Under the pieces are notes generated by a model. It was not told where the DNA came from and searched no databases. It worked only from the letters and a program-made list of their open reading frames with translations. From Geomonas paludis (lineage in GTDB: Bacteria; Desulfobacterota; Desulfuromonadia; Geobacterales; Geobacteraceae): a stretch of DNA of 64,000 nucleotides. Shown piece after piece: positions 42,004 to 50,770 of this stretch. Position 1 is the stretch's first letter; each line of letters begins with the position of its first letter. Where the stretch lies: contig NZ_BLXY01000001.1 of the NCBI RefSeq assembly GCF_014193585.1, positions 1,111,033-1,175,032 of the forward strand, in the 5' to 3' direction. The position numbers and the translations under genes were made by a program.

Positions 42004-42019
42004 GCCGTCGTCGTTCCTT

Positions 42020-43657
42020 TCAATATGCTATTCCCTGCTCGCCCAGGGTGAAGGTCGGGCTGGTAAGGTCTTCCTCGACCAGGAGAGTGCTGGAGCCGAT
42101 CCTGATCTGCGCGCCGAGGAAGGCGTCGCGCTCCACCTCAACCCGGGCCTGGGCGTTGATCTCCATCCTCTTTTGCAGCCGCTTCTTCTCGCCGGTCAGC
42201 TCGGCCAGTTCTCCCTGGCACTTGGTGTAGATGCGCTGCTTCAGGTTCAAGAGCCCCGCGTCCATGCTGCCGGGGTTCTCCTTGACGTAGGCGAGGGTCT
42301 TGGTGAGCTCGTCCAGCTGGCGCTGCTTCTCGGCCAGGTTTTCCTGCACCATCTCCAGTTTCCGGTTCAGGGCCGGGTCGACGCCCACCTCGATCACGGT
42401 GGGGACCCCGGCGTGGGAGCCGATCACCACCGCGTGCACCAGGGAGGCGGCGCGGCAGATCCCGCCGATGATGTGCCCCTTGCGCCCCCCTTTTTCGCCG
42501 ACCAGGATGCTGCCGCCGGAGGTGAGTTCGCTTTGCATGGCCAGTTCGCGGATGACGATGTCGCCGCAAGCGCTGATGGCGGCATTTTCGGCGAACTGGA
42601 CGGTCACGGTCCCTCCCGCCTCCAGCTGGGCCATTTCCTGGCGGCTCACCATCTTGCCCGGCTGGGTGGCATGACCGTGACCGATGACGCCACCCTGGAT
42701 GACGATGTTGCCTCCCGCCTTGACCCGGGCGGCCTCCACCACCCCGCCCACCGTGATGTCCTCGGTGGCGGTGACCTCCATCCCTTCGCTCACGTCGCCG
42801 GAGATCTCCAGCGATCCCTTGAAGCGGAGGTTGCCGGTGGAGAGGTCGACCCGCTTCAGCCTGAAGACCGGGTCGACGTTGACCCCGCGCGGCACGATCA
42901 CCGGGTAGCCGGAGATGGCGGCGACCAGCAGGTCGGGGTCTTTGAGGTCGCAGGCGATGCCGGTCAGGTTGTCCGCGAAGGGGAGGTCGACCCCGTCGGT
43001 GGTGGGCAGTTCCACCCCGAGCAGGTTTACTCCCGGGACCCCGGTGGTGGGATGGGTGCGCCGCAGGAGCGGGTCGCCGAGGCTCACGCTGACGATGTCG
43101 CCCAGGTTTCTGTAGTCGGCGGTGTCGTCGTCGGAGAGTTGCGGCATCTGGGTCGCCATCTCGGGGACCAGGCTGATGAACTGGCTGTCCTCCCCCGGGA
43201 TGGGCGGGGTCCCCTGGGCGATCACCAGCTTGCTGGCCTCGCCCGCCTCGACGGCGGCCTTGATCTCGTCGTAAAGGATGCCGCACACCACCCCCTCGCG
43301 GGAGAGCGCCTGCTCCACCTCTTCCACGGTGATGCGGCGCCCGCCGCAGGCGGGCTGGATGGTGATGGCGGCGCTCATCATGTCGTCGGAGAGTTGCAGG
43401 GCGAGGGTGGCGTCGCGCCGCTCGCCGATCTGCAGCGTGAAGCCGACCGGGGAGACCGCGCAGCGCTGCAGCAGTTGCTCCAGGGCGTCCTGGGAGATGA
43501 ACAGCTCCCCGTACCCGGACGCCGCGATGGCCTCGCGCAGCTGCCCGGCATCCAGGGCGCGCCGCTGGGTGACAGGGATGTACTGGGCCTGCAGATACTT
43601 CTGGTCCGGGCTCAGTTGCAGTTTCAGTCCGGTGCCGTTGAGAATGTCGGTCTCCAT
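42020..43657 (-). CDS. FapA (DUF342) family protein
   Basis: A 545-residue member of the FapA/DUF342 family. The N-terminal mixed domain is followed by a right-handed beta-helix with repeated short turns (about residues 260-440) and a C-terminal coiled coil (about 450-520). The role is uncertain; family members are linked to polymer assembly or cell-surface processes. ATG 43657 has two GGAGG motifs upstream. ATGs at 43690 and 43753 are in-frame alternatives. It is probably in an operon with coaE. Confidence 0.82.
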   Translation of the reverse strand: METDILNGTGLKLQLSPDQKYLQAQYIPVTQRRALDAGQLREAIAASGYGELFISQDALEQLLQRCAVSPVGFTLQIGERRDATLALQLSDDMMSAAITIQPACGGRRITVEEVEQALSREGVVCGILYDEIKAAVEAGEASKLVIAQGTPPIPGEDSQFISLVPEMATQMPQLSDDDTADYRNLGDIVSVSLGDPLLRRTHPTTGVPGVNLLGVELPTTDGVDLPFADNLTGIACDLKDPDLLVAAISGYPVIVPRGVNVDPVFRLKRVDLSTGNLRFKGSLEISGDVSEGMEVTATEDITVGGVVEAARVKAGGNIVIQGGVIGHGHATQPGKMVSRQEMAQLEAGGTVTVQFAENAAISACGDIVIRELAMQSELTSGGSILVGEKGGRKGHIIGGICRAASLVHAVVIGSHAGVPTVIEVGVDPALNRKLEMVQENLAEKQRQLDELTKTLAYVKENPGSMDAGLLNLKQRIYTKCQGELAELTGEKKRLQKRMEINAQARVEVERDAFLGAQIRIGSSTLLVEEDLTSPTFTLGEQGIAY

Positions 43658-43894
43658 GACCTCCTCCGGTGACGTCCACAGGGTCTTCATGGGCGCTTCC
43701 AGATTAAGTATCGGCGTCTCCAGCAAAAAGTTGAATTCTTTAAGGGGGCGCATCGCGCCGTGCTGGGGGCGATGTTAGGGCCTATCGCGCACAAAAACAA
43801 CCATTAATTGCAGCTATGCGAAAGGGCGCCCGGCGCCGCGGTCGGTGCTTGTCGTATACGCCCTACCACAGCGATAATCCGTATGATTTTTCGC

Positions 43895-43939
43895 TTGATT
43901 AGAGCCGAGTGATGTGGTAAAAACTGGATACTGTATACA
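43895..43939 (+). promoter_or_regulatory. candidate promoter and palindrome upstream of sfrB
   Basis: TTGATT (43895-43900) and TAAAAA (43918-43923) with 17-base spacing. The 8-bp palindrome TGTATACA (43932-43939) overlaps the expected transcription start, as a repressor site might. The rest of the 364-bp gap (43658-44021) is AT-rich and shows no gene. Confidence 0.4.
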
Positions 43940-44021
43940 ATGTGCACCGGACAATTTACTTAATAAATGTAAATATTTAGCCGATAATGCGGCCAATTTT
44001 ACAGCTATTTCGGAGGCCTAA

Positions 44022-46034
44022 GTGGCAGAGGTAGTTTTTTCCAGCTGGGGCAGAAACATAGTTGACAACCGCAAGGGGGGCGAGAAGAAGGATGTCTCCT
44101 TCAAACTGCCCGCCACCTACGACGGGGAGCGGCCGCTTTCGGCTTTCATCGGCTGGGATGGCATCATTTTGTACAACAAGGATGTCGATATCCCCGCCAT
44201 GGTCGCCGAGTACATGAAGCGGGTGCAGACCAAGTACGTCTGCGGCAAGTGCACCCCGGGCAAGAAAGGGACCCGCGTCATCATGGACGCCCTCTCCGGG
44301 ATCATGGAGGGGCGCGGCAAGGAAGAGGACCTGGACACCATCCTCGACGTCGGCAGCGTGCTGTCGCACTGCAAGTGCACCCTCTGCCCGAGCTCCGCGG
44401 TGCCGGTCATCGACGCGGTGACCCACTTCCGCGATGCCTTCGTGAACTACATCCGCGGCGCCAAGAGCCTCTCCTCGGAATTCCGCTACATCGAGAAGTA
44501 CACGGCCCCCTGCATGGACAAGTGCCCGGCCCACATCGATATCCCCGCCTACATCGAGTCGGTGAAGGACTACCGCTTCGGCGATTCGCTGGAGACCATC
44601 CGCGAGTCGATGCCGCTTCCCTCGGTCTGCGGCCGCGTCTGTCCGCACCCGTGTGAAACCGCCTGCCGCAGGAAGAACGTGGACGAGCCGATCAACATCA
44701 TGGTGCTCAAGCGCAGCGCCTCCGACTACGAATGGCAGCACGGCCATCTGCCGCCCATGGCCCCCAAGGCGAAGCAGTCCAAGAAGGTCGCCGTGGTGGG
44801 CGCCGGACCGGCAGGTCTCGCCGCTGCCTACTACATGGCCCTGGAAGGGTACCCGGTCACCATCTACGAGGCGCTTCCCCTGGGCGGCGGCATGGTCGCC
44901 GTGGGTATCCCCCCCTACCGTCAGCCGCGTCACCTGTTGCAGCGCGACATCGACATCATCCAGGGACTGGGCGTCGAGATCATCTACAACACCCGGGTAG
45001 GCAAGGACATCACCCTGGACGAGCTGAGGCAGAAGTTCGACGCCGTGCTGCTCGCGCCGGGCGCACACCGGTCCAAGCCGATGGGCGTCGAGGGCGAGGA
45101 CAAGGGGTACAAGGGCTTCCTGACCGGTGGTATCGACTTCCTGAGGAACGTCTACCTGGGCCTTCCCACCGGCATGGGCAAGAAGGTCTTCGTGGTCGGC
45201 GGCGGCAACACCGCCATCGACTGCGTCAGGGTGGCGCTGCGCGAGGGCGCCGAGGAGAGCGTGCTGGTCTACCGCCGCTCCCGTAACGAGATGCCTGCCG
45301 ACGTCTGGGAGGTCGACGGGGCGGACGAGGAAGGGGTACGCTTCGAGTTCCAGGTGCTCCCGACCAAGGTCATCGCCAACGAGAACAACGAGGTCACCGG
45401 GGTCGAGCTGATCAGGATGGCCCTGGGCGAGCCGGACGCCTCCGGGCGCCGCCGTCCGGAACCGGTGCCGGGCTCCGAGTTCATCATCGAGTGCGACACC
45501 ATCATCCCGGCCATCGGCCAGGACGCCGACCTCTCCTTCATCCCGGCCGACGCGGGGATCGATACCACCAAGTGGAGCACCATCGTCACCAAGTACGTGC
45601 CGCTCAAGGGGCACGACGGCAAGGACCTGAAAGACGGCATGGGCAACATGCTCTCCAGGAACCTGATCACCGACTGCGACGGGGTCTTCGCCTCCGGCGA
45701 CGCCGAGATCGGCCCGCTCACCGTCGTCGCCTGCGTGGGCAACGGCCACCGCGCCGCCAAGGTGATCCAGCGCTACCTGGAAGGGAAGGGGGTCGAACTC
45801 ACCGACGACGAGCGCATGGAGGACATCCTCACCTACTTCGGCGTCTACGACAAAAACGAGGACGTGCAGTGGCTGGACAGCGCCTCGCGCGAGCACCAGA
45901 AGGAGGTGCACGGCAAGGAGAGGGCGAGCTTCAAGAACTACTGCGAGGTGGAACTAGGCTACGCCAACAGCCAGGCGGTGCGGGAGGCCGAAAGGTGCCT
46001 GCGCTGCTATCGGGTCGCCATGGTGGCCGTCTAA
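44022..46034 (+). CDS. sfrB: NADPH oxidoreductase beta subunit SfrB
   Basis: A 670-residue soluble flavin/Fe-S subunit resembling Geobacter SfrB. Residues 70-140 match the C-terminal Fe-S part of NuoF (CGKCTPGKKGTR, CKCTLCPSSAVP). Next come the GltD-like cluster cysteines (CMDKCPAHIDIPAY, CGRVCPHPCETACRR), the FAD loop GAGPAGLAAAYYMALEG and the NADPH loop VGGGNTAIDCVRVALREGA. The C-terminus ends in CLRCY. SfrAB was first described as a soluble Fe(III) reductase and is thought to oxidise NADPH in vivo. The GTG start has GGAGG upstream. Confidence 0.9.
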   Translation: MAEVVFSSWGRNIVDNRKGGEKKDVSFKLPATYDGERPLSAFIGWDGIILYNKDVDIPAMVAEYMKRVQTKYVCGKCTPGKKGTRVIMDALSGIMEGRGKEEDLDTILDVGSVLSHCKCTLCPSSAVPVIDAVTHFRDAFVNYIRGAKSLSSEFRYIEKYTAPCMDKCPAHIDIPAYIESVKDYRFGDSLETIRESMPLPSVCGRVCPHPCETACRRKNVDEPINIMVLKRSASDYEWQHGHLPPMAPKAKQSKKVAVVGAGPAGLAAAYYMALEGYPVTIYEALPLGGGMVAVGIPPYRQPRHLLQRDIDIIQGLGVEIIYNTRVGKDITLDELRQKFDAVLLAPGAHRSKPMGVEGEDKGYKGFLTGGIDFLRNVYLGLPTGMGKKVFVVGGGNTAIDCVRVALREGAEESVLVYRRSRNEMPADVWEVDGADEEGVRFEFQVLPTKVIANENNEVTGVELIRMALGEPDASGRRRPEPVPGSEFIIECDTIIPAIGQDADLSFIPADAGIDTTKWSTIVTKYVPLKGHDGKDLKDGMGNMLSRNLITDCDGVFASGDAEIGPLTVVACVGNGHRAAKVIQRYLEGKGVELTDDERMEDILTYFGVYDKNEDVQWLDSASREHQKEVHGKERASFKNYCEVELGYANSQAVREAERCLRCYRVAMVAV

Positions 46035-46088
46035 CCAGCAGCACCCGGACCTATTGAATTCAATTACACCGAATACTGAGGTTTTTAT

Positions 46089-48557
46089 ATGGTCAGCTTA
46101 ACCATTGATGGCAAAAGCGTGCAGGTCGAGAAAGGTACCACCATACTGGAGGCCGCAGCCACGGTAGGGATCACGATCCCGACGCTGTGCTGGCTCAAGA
46201 AGGTCTCCCCCACCGGCGCCTGCCGCGTCTGCGCGGTAGAGGTCGCGGGTGTGGAGCGTACCATGACCGCCTGCAACACGCCGGTCAAGGAGGGGATCGA
46301 GGTAACCACGGACACCCCGGCTCTCAGGGAAGCCCGCCGCAAGATCATGGAGCTCATGCTGGTGAACCACCCGCTGGACTGCCCGGTCTGCGACGCCGGC
46401 GGCGAGTGCGACCTGCAGGATTCCTGCTACGCGCTGAACGCGACCAAGCAGGACTACTCGGCGATCCTCGAGCGCAAGGCGATCCGCTACGACTGGCCGC
46501 TCATCGAAAGCGACCCCAACCGCTGCATCCTCTGCGAGAAATGCGTCAAGGTGGACCACGAGGTGGTCGGCTGCGACGCCATCATGGTGGTCAACAAGGG
46601 TGAAGACGCCATCATCGACACCGTGGACGGCAAGCCGCTCAACTGCGAGTTCTGCGGCAACTGCGTCGCGGCCTGCCCGACCGGCGCGCTGATCACCAAG
46701 CCCTTCAAGTTCAAGGGGCGCCCCTGGACCTTCAACCGCATCCCCAGCGTCTGCGCCTTCTGCGGCGCCGGCTGCCAGATCGACTACCATGCCAAGGACG
46801 GCCGCGTGGAGCGGGTCACCAGCGAGGACGACAGCTACAACAACGGCAACCTCTGCATCAACGGCCGCTTCGGCTACCGCTACCTGCACTCCTCCGAGCG
46901 CCTTGCCGATCCGCTTCTGCGCGGCGACTCCGGTGCCCTCGCCAAGACCGACTGGAACACCGCCCTGACCGCGACCGCGGCGAAGCTCAAGGAAATCGTG
47001 GCGCGTGACGGCGGCAAGGCCGTGGCCGGCCTGGGCTCCCCGAGGCTCACCAACGAGGAGAGCTTCCTGTTCCGCAAGCTCTTCAGCGAGCTGGGCAGTT
47101 CCAACCTCGATTCCGAGGCGGGTCTCGGCTTCGCCCAGGCGCAGGCCCAGATGCAGCGCCGCTTCGGCTTCACCGGGGCCAGCAAGCAGCTCGACGCCCT
47201 CGACGAGGCGCAGGCGATCCTGGTCTTTGGCTGTGACCTGAACGCCGAGGCGACCGGCGCCGAGTACCGCGTCATCAAGGCCGCCTCCAAGAAGGACGCC
47301 CGCCTGGTGCTGGTGAACATGCGCGACGTGAAACTGAGGAAGTTCTCCAACGCGCACCTGAAGCACCTCCCCGGCGCCGAGCTCCAGGTCATCTACGCCC
47401 TGATGAAGGGGCTCGTCGAGGCGGGTGTTGCCCTTCCGGCAGGCGCCGAGAGCATCAAGGACGGGCTCGCGCAGCTCTCCATGGACGAACTCTGCCAGCA
47501 GGCCGGGGTCACCGTGGCCGCGGTGGAAAACGCGGTGCGGCAGATGACCGGCATGACCCGCGTCGCCATCGTCTTCGGCGCCGACCTGATCAGGAGCGCC
47601 GACGCCTCCACCAAGATCGCGGCACTGGCCGACCTCGCCGTCCTCACCGGCTCGGCCACCGAGCAGGGAGGGGGCATCTTCCCGATCGACGCCAAGAACA
47701 ACACCGTGGGCATGCTGGACATGGGGGTCGCCCCGGGCGCCGACGGCAAGGACATCTGGGGCATCGTCGAGGGGATCGAGCAGGGGAGCATCAAGGCGCT
47801 CTACCTCCTGGGTTGCGACCTGTCCGGCCTGCCGGACAACCAGCGCATCCGCAAGGCGCTGGCCAAGCTGGAACTGCTGGTGGTCCAGGACGTCTTCCAG
47901 GGTGATTCCCTCGAGTACGCCCACGTCGTGCTTCCGGCAGGCGCCGCAGCCGAGAAGAGCGGCTCCTTCACCTCGCTGGACAACCGGGTGCAGGCCATCT
48001 TCAAGGCCGTGGACGCACCGGGACAGGCCAAGGAAGACTGGGCCATCCTGGCCGATCTCTACGGCAGGCTGACCGGCAGCGCCCAGAGGATCACCCCGGC
48101 GGGCGTCATGGCCGAGATCAAAGAGTCGGCCAAGACCTACCAGCCTTTCGACGGCTCCCGCAACGGCGTCATCAAGGGTGGCAGCGCGGTGAGAAGCGAC
48201 GCCCCGCTGGCCCCGATCGCCAAGCCCGCGGCACCGGCGCAGCCGAAGTTCCAGCTCCTGGTCGGCCCCATCGGGTTCCACAACGGCACCTCGACCACCC
48301 GTTCCGACGCCAACCTCGACGTGGCGCCGGCCGGTTTCGTGGAACTGCACCCCGTTGACGCGTCGGCACTCGGCATCGCCGACGGCGCCAACGTCAAGCT
48401 TTCCTCCGGCACCGGCGCCCTTACCGCAGCCGCCAGGATCAGCGACAAGCTGCAGCCGGGGCTCCTCTTCGCCCCTTCGCACTTCCGCGACCTGAACGCC
48501 AACGCGCTCCTCAAGGGGAACTGCAACCTGGTGGAAGTGAAGGTCGAAAAAGCATAA
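46089..48557 (+). CDS. sfrA: NADPH oxidoreductase alpha subunit SfrA
   Basis: An 822-residue NuoG/formate dehydrogenase-like subunit. It has an N-terminal 2Fe-2S ferredoxin (LCWLKKVSPTGACRVCAVE..TACNTPV), a His-Cys3 cluster (HPLDCPVCDAGGECDLQD) and two 4Fe-4S ferredoxin sites (CILCEKCVKVDHEVVGC and CEFCGNCVAACPTG). The molybdopterin oxidoreductase-like fold begins CAFCGAGCQIDY, and a C-terminal dinucleotide-binding-like domain follows. Whether it binds molybdopterin is not clear. It forms an operon with sfrB, 54 bp apart, closed by a terminator. Confidence 0.9.
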   Translation: MVSLTIDGKSVQVEKGTTILEAAATVGITIPTLCWLKKVSPTGACRVCAVEVAGVERTMTACNTPVKEGIEVTTDTPALREARRKIMELMLVNHPLDCPVCDAGGECDLQDSCYALNATKQDYSAILERKAIRYDWPLIESDPNRCILCEKCVKVDHEVVGCDAIMVVNKGEDAIIDTVDGKPLNCEFCGNCVAACPTGALITKPFKFKGRPWTFNRIPSVCAFCGAGCQIDYHAKDGRVERVTSEDDSYNNGNLCINGRFGYRYLHSSERLADPLLRGDSGALAKTDWNTALTATAAKLKEIVARDGGKAVAGLGSPRLTNEESFLFRKLFSELGSSNLDSEAGLGFAQAQAQMQRRFGFTGASKQLDALDEAQAILVFGCDLNAEATGAEYRVIKAASKKDARLVLVNMRDVKLRKFSNAHLKHLPGAELQVIYALMKGLVEAGVALPAGAESIKDGLAQLSMDELCQQAGVTVAAVENAVRQMTGMTRVAIVFGADLIRSADASTKIAALADLAVLTGSATEQGGGIFPIDAKNNTVGMLDMGVAPGADGKDIWGIVEGIEQGSIKALYLLGCDLSGLPDNQRIRKALAKLELLVVQDVFQGDSLEYAHVVLPAGAAAEKSGSFTSLDNRVQAIFKAVDAPGQAKEDWAILADLYGRLTGSAQRITPAGVMAEIKESAKTYQPFDGSRNGVIKGGSAVRSDAPLAPIAKPAAPAQPKFQLLVGPIGFHNGTSTTRSDANLDVAPAGFVELHPVDASALGIADGANVKLSSGTGALTAAARISDKLQPGLLFAPSHFRDLNANALLKGNCNLVEVKVEKA

Positions 48558-48580
48558 GCCGCCGCGAGGCGTGATTGATG

Positions 48581-48615
48581 AAAAGGCCCCGTGCGATGGT
48601 ACGGGGCCTTTTTTT
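48581..48615 (+). terminator. intrinsic terminator after sfrBA
   Basis: AAAAGGCCCCGT and ACGGGGCCTTTT form a 12-bp stem with an eight-base loop and a run of seven Ts, 23 bp after sfrA. Confidence 0.92.
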
Positions 48616-48645
48616 ACCTGATTAACAGGAATTTTCCGCTAGTTA

Positions 48646-48757
48646 CCTCTCTCTCCGGGAGAGGGTGGCCGAAGGGCGGGTGAGGGAGTTACCGCGAAGC
48701 GGGATCATCGCATAGTGCAGCGCCCTCACCCCAGCCCTCTCCCGGAGGGAGAGGGGG
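48646..48757. repeat. REP-like dispersed palindromic element, copy 4
   Basis: The same paired-hairpin layout as copies 1 and 3 (CTCTCTCC/GGGAGAGG with GAAGGGCGGGTGAGGG, then the mirrored form). A small CCGCGAAGCGGG hairpin sits between the two modules. It lies directly behind the sfrA terminator. Confidence 0.8.
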
Positions 48758-48880
48758 ATGGGCATCTTGGCGGGAAGAACGTTGCGTAATCAGCTTTTTT
48801 TATGGCGGCGGAAGGCGGATGGTGCTAGTCTTCTGGCTCAGCGGCGGTCCAATACCAGCTACTTCTCAACGGGAGATGCC

Positions 48881-49117
48881 ATGGACGAAAAACTTGCGCA
48901 GATAGCGGCGCTGGCGGGAAAGAACGACAAGATCGCCGAAAAACTGGAGCAGATGCTCACCGGCCCCAATGACCGTGCCTACGTGGTCTGCAGCTTCGAC
49001 GACTGCAAGTTGCACGAGAAGGGACGCTGCACCATCTACACCGTGCTCGACGTGCCGCGCATGAAGACCGGGCAGCCCTGCAGCGGCTACGAAAAGGTGG
49101 CTGCGGCGGAGAACTGA
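48881..49117 (+). CDS. small cysteine-containing hypothetical protein
   Basis: A 78-residue protein. The N-terminal helix (MDEKLAQIAALAGKNDKIAEKLEQML) is followed by a compact domain with four cysteines (CSFDDCKLHEKGRC...PC), which could bind zinc or an Fe-S centre. GGGAG precedes ATG 48881. It is convergent with the membrane protein gene at 49127. I do not recognise the family. Confidence 0.7.
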   Translation: MDEKLAQIAALAGKNDKIAEKLEQMLTGPNDRAYVVCSFDDCKLHEKGRCTIYTVLDVPRMKTGQPCSGYEKVAAAEN

Positions 49118-49126
49118 GGGGGGAGG

Positions 49127-49687
49127 TCAGTCGTAGAGGGAGTCTTCTTCTTCCTCGGGGGGCATCCTGCCGTTTCGTTCCAGGAAGGCGAGCTGTTCGC
49201 TGCGCTTGCCGATCTGGTCGTTGCAGAAGGTCCAGATCCGGTAGCTTTCCAGGCACAGGATGGTGAAACCGGCGCCGAAGACCGCCCAGTAGTTGTCCTG
49301 GAGCGCTTCGGCGAAATAGTAGAAGAGGTAGAAGCCGGCCAGGTAGCCGACGTGGCAGAAGCTGCTTGGATGGCGTATGCCGGCCATCATGCGGGACAGG
49401 CTCAGTATGATGGCGGAGAAGGTATAGAGCACCAGCACCAGGCTGATCATGAGCGGCTTGGGCGCGGCTCCCAGCGTCGCCACCACCTCCTGGGGGCGGG
49501 GCAGAAACCAGAAGTCGCGCCAGGCCGCCGTGCTCAGAAGCAGAAACAGGGACAGCGCCCACAGCCCCCGGTTGGAGAACCGTCTCAGCCGCCCAATCTC
49601 ATCCAGAAGTCCCTGGCGCAACTGTCCCTGCGCATCGCGCGCCAGCTCCCCCACGGTCCCCGCCTTGTTGTTTTCCGCCTGCTCCAT
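49127..49687 (-). CDS. membrane protein at the end of redox module A
   Basis: A 186-residue protein. A coiled-coil-like N-terminus (about residues 10-38) is followed by hydrophobic segments near 43-60, 80-100, 115-135 and 140-155. The C-terminus is acidic and cytoplasmic in character (EEEEDSLYD). The ribosome binding site for ATG 49687 is weak, and a GTG at 49708 would add seven residues. It is the last gene of the leftward module, 34 bp after the haem sensor. No family is recognised. Confidence 0.65.
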   Translation of the reverse strand: MEQAENNKAGTVGELARDAQGQLRQGLLDEIGRLRRFSNRGLWALSLFLLLSTAAWRDFWFLPRPQEVVATLGAAPKPLMISLVLVLYTFSAIILSLSRMMAGIRHPSSFCHVGYLAGFYLFYYFAEALQDNYWAVFGAGFTILCLESYRIWTFCNDQIGKRSEQLAFLERNGRMPPEEEEDSLYD

Positions 49688-49721
49688 TGATCGCTCGCTG
49701 ACTTTCACGCCACGGGAAAAG

Positions 49722-50564
49722 CTACTTGTGCTGGCAGACCGGGCCGCCTTCCTTGGCGTTGAGAGGCTGTTTCTCAATTTCGCTTAATTTGGCTCTGATA
49801 AAGTAGTAGGATTGTGCGATCTTGTCAAGCTCATAGGGGAGCCTCGGCGGACGGGTGGTCCAACTTCCTTCCTCATTACTCTCAGTGTACTCCTGCAACT
49901 TCCTCATCGGAACCAGTACGATCATCTTTAACAGTGTGATGACCCCTGCGATGGTGAGGAACAGGGTCAGGATGGAGAAGATCAGCATCTGCATCTTGAT
50001 CAGCGCCAGAGAGTGCAGGGTGGCTTCCTGTGACAGTCCGATGTCCAGCGTTCCCAGCACCCGCTGTTCGGCCGGGTGGAAGTGGCAGGCGGCGTTGGCG
50101 CAGTCCGGCTCGTTGTAGATGGGCGCCGTGATGGCCAGGATCTCGTCCCCAGCGGCATTCTTGAAGGTGCGCGCCTTCTGCATGGTCCCAAGGGTGGCGA
50201 TGGGCGCCGCCTTCTCGTGGCAGACCACGCACCCCTCCGCCTTCTTGTCCACCTGGCGGTTCAGCTCCTCCGGCTTGGAGGAGAAGGCCACCACCCCCCT
50301 CTTGTTGAAGATGCGCACGTGCTGCACCCCGTTTTGGGCGCTGATGTTGCGGATGATGGCGCTGTTGAGCTCCGAGTCCGACTTCATCATGGCGTAGCGG
50401 GTGGACTTCAGCACGATGCCCGCCAGGTTGTTCGCCTGCGTTATGGAATCCCGGATCACGACCTGTTTGATGGCCGCGTAGAGGAGCACGAAGCAGACCA
50501 CCAGAAATCCGGTCACCACTATCCCTACGGGAACCAAGGCCCTTCCTGCGATCTTGTCGAACAT
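49722..50564 (-). CDS. membrane haem-c sensor protein without output domain
   Basis: A 280-residue protein with a helix at residues 10-32 and a periplasmic domain carrying CVVCH and CANAACHFHP. A second helix (about 190-215) and a HAMP-like cytoplasmic segment that ends without a kinase, methyl-accepting or GGDEF domain follow. The periplasmic part matches the kinase at 38542-40167: IYNE, C-x4-CHFHP and VLG.LD align at the same spacing. It may signal through another protein. ATG 50564 has GGAGATGGAG upstream. Frame starts further out are ignored. Confidence 0.82.
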   Translation of the reverse strand: MFDKIAGRALVPVGIVVTGFLVVCFVLLYAAIKQVVIRDSITQANNLAGIVLKSTRYAMMKSDSELNSAIIRNISAQNGVQHVRIFNKRGVVAFSSKPEELNRQVDKKAEGCVVCHEKAAPIATLGTMQKARTFKNAAGDEILAITAPIYNEPDCANAACHFHPAEQRVLGTLDIGLSQEATLHSLALIKMQMLIFSILTLFLTIAGVITLLKMIVLVPMRKLQEYTESNEEGSWTTRPPRLPYELDKIAQSYYFIRAKLSEIEKQPLNAKEGGPVCQHK

Positions 50565-50661
50565 GGCTCCATCTCCGATCTGGGTTGCCGGCTTTGCCGC
50601 CGCCGTCACCCCCGCTGTGCCGCACATACCTCTTTGCACCAACCCATGCTGCCGATCTCCA

Positions 50662-50691
50662 GGGGACTGGCTCCGCCAGGTGCCTGTCCCC
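50662..50691. repeat. dispersed imperfect palindrome (GGGGAC...GTCCCC type), copy 2
   Basis: A 30-base imperfect palindrome, the reverse-oriented near-identical partner of the one at 4911-4939, differing by one extra G. It lies in the 206-bp gap between the NrfD and haem-sensor genes. Confidence 0.75.
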
Positions 50692-50770
50692 GTAAACGCG
50701 TGAAAGCCTGAACCTCACATTTTTCCAGGGGCGCCGGTACTGCGATCGGCGCCCCGCGACGTCCTTTCTA

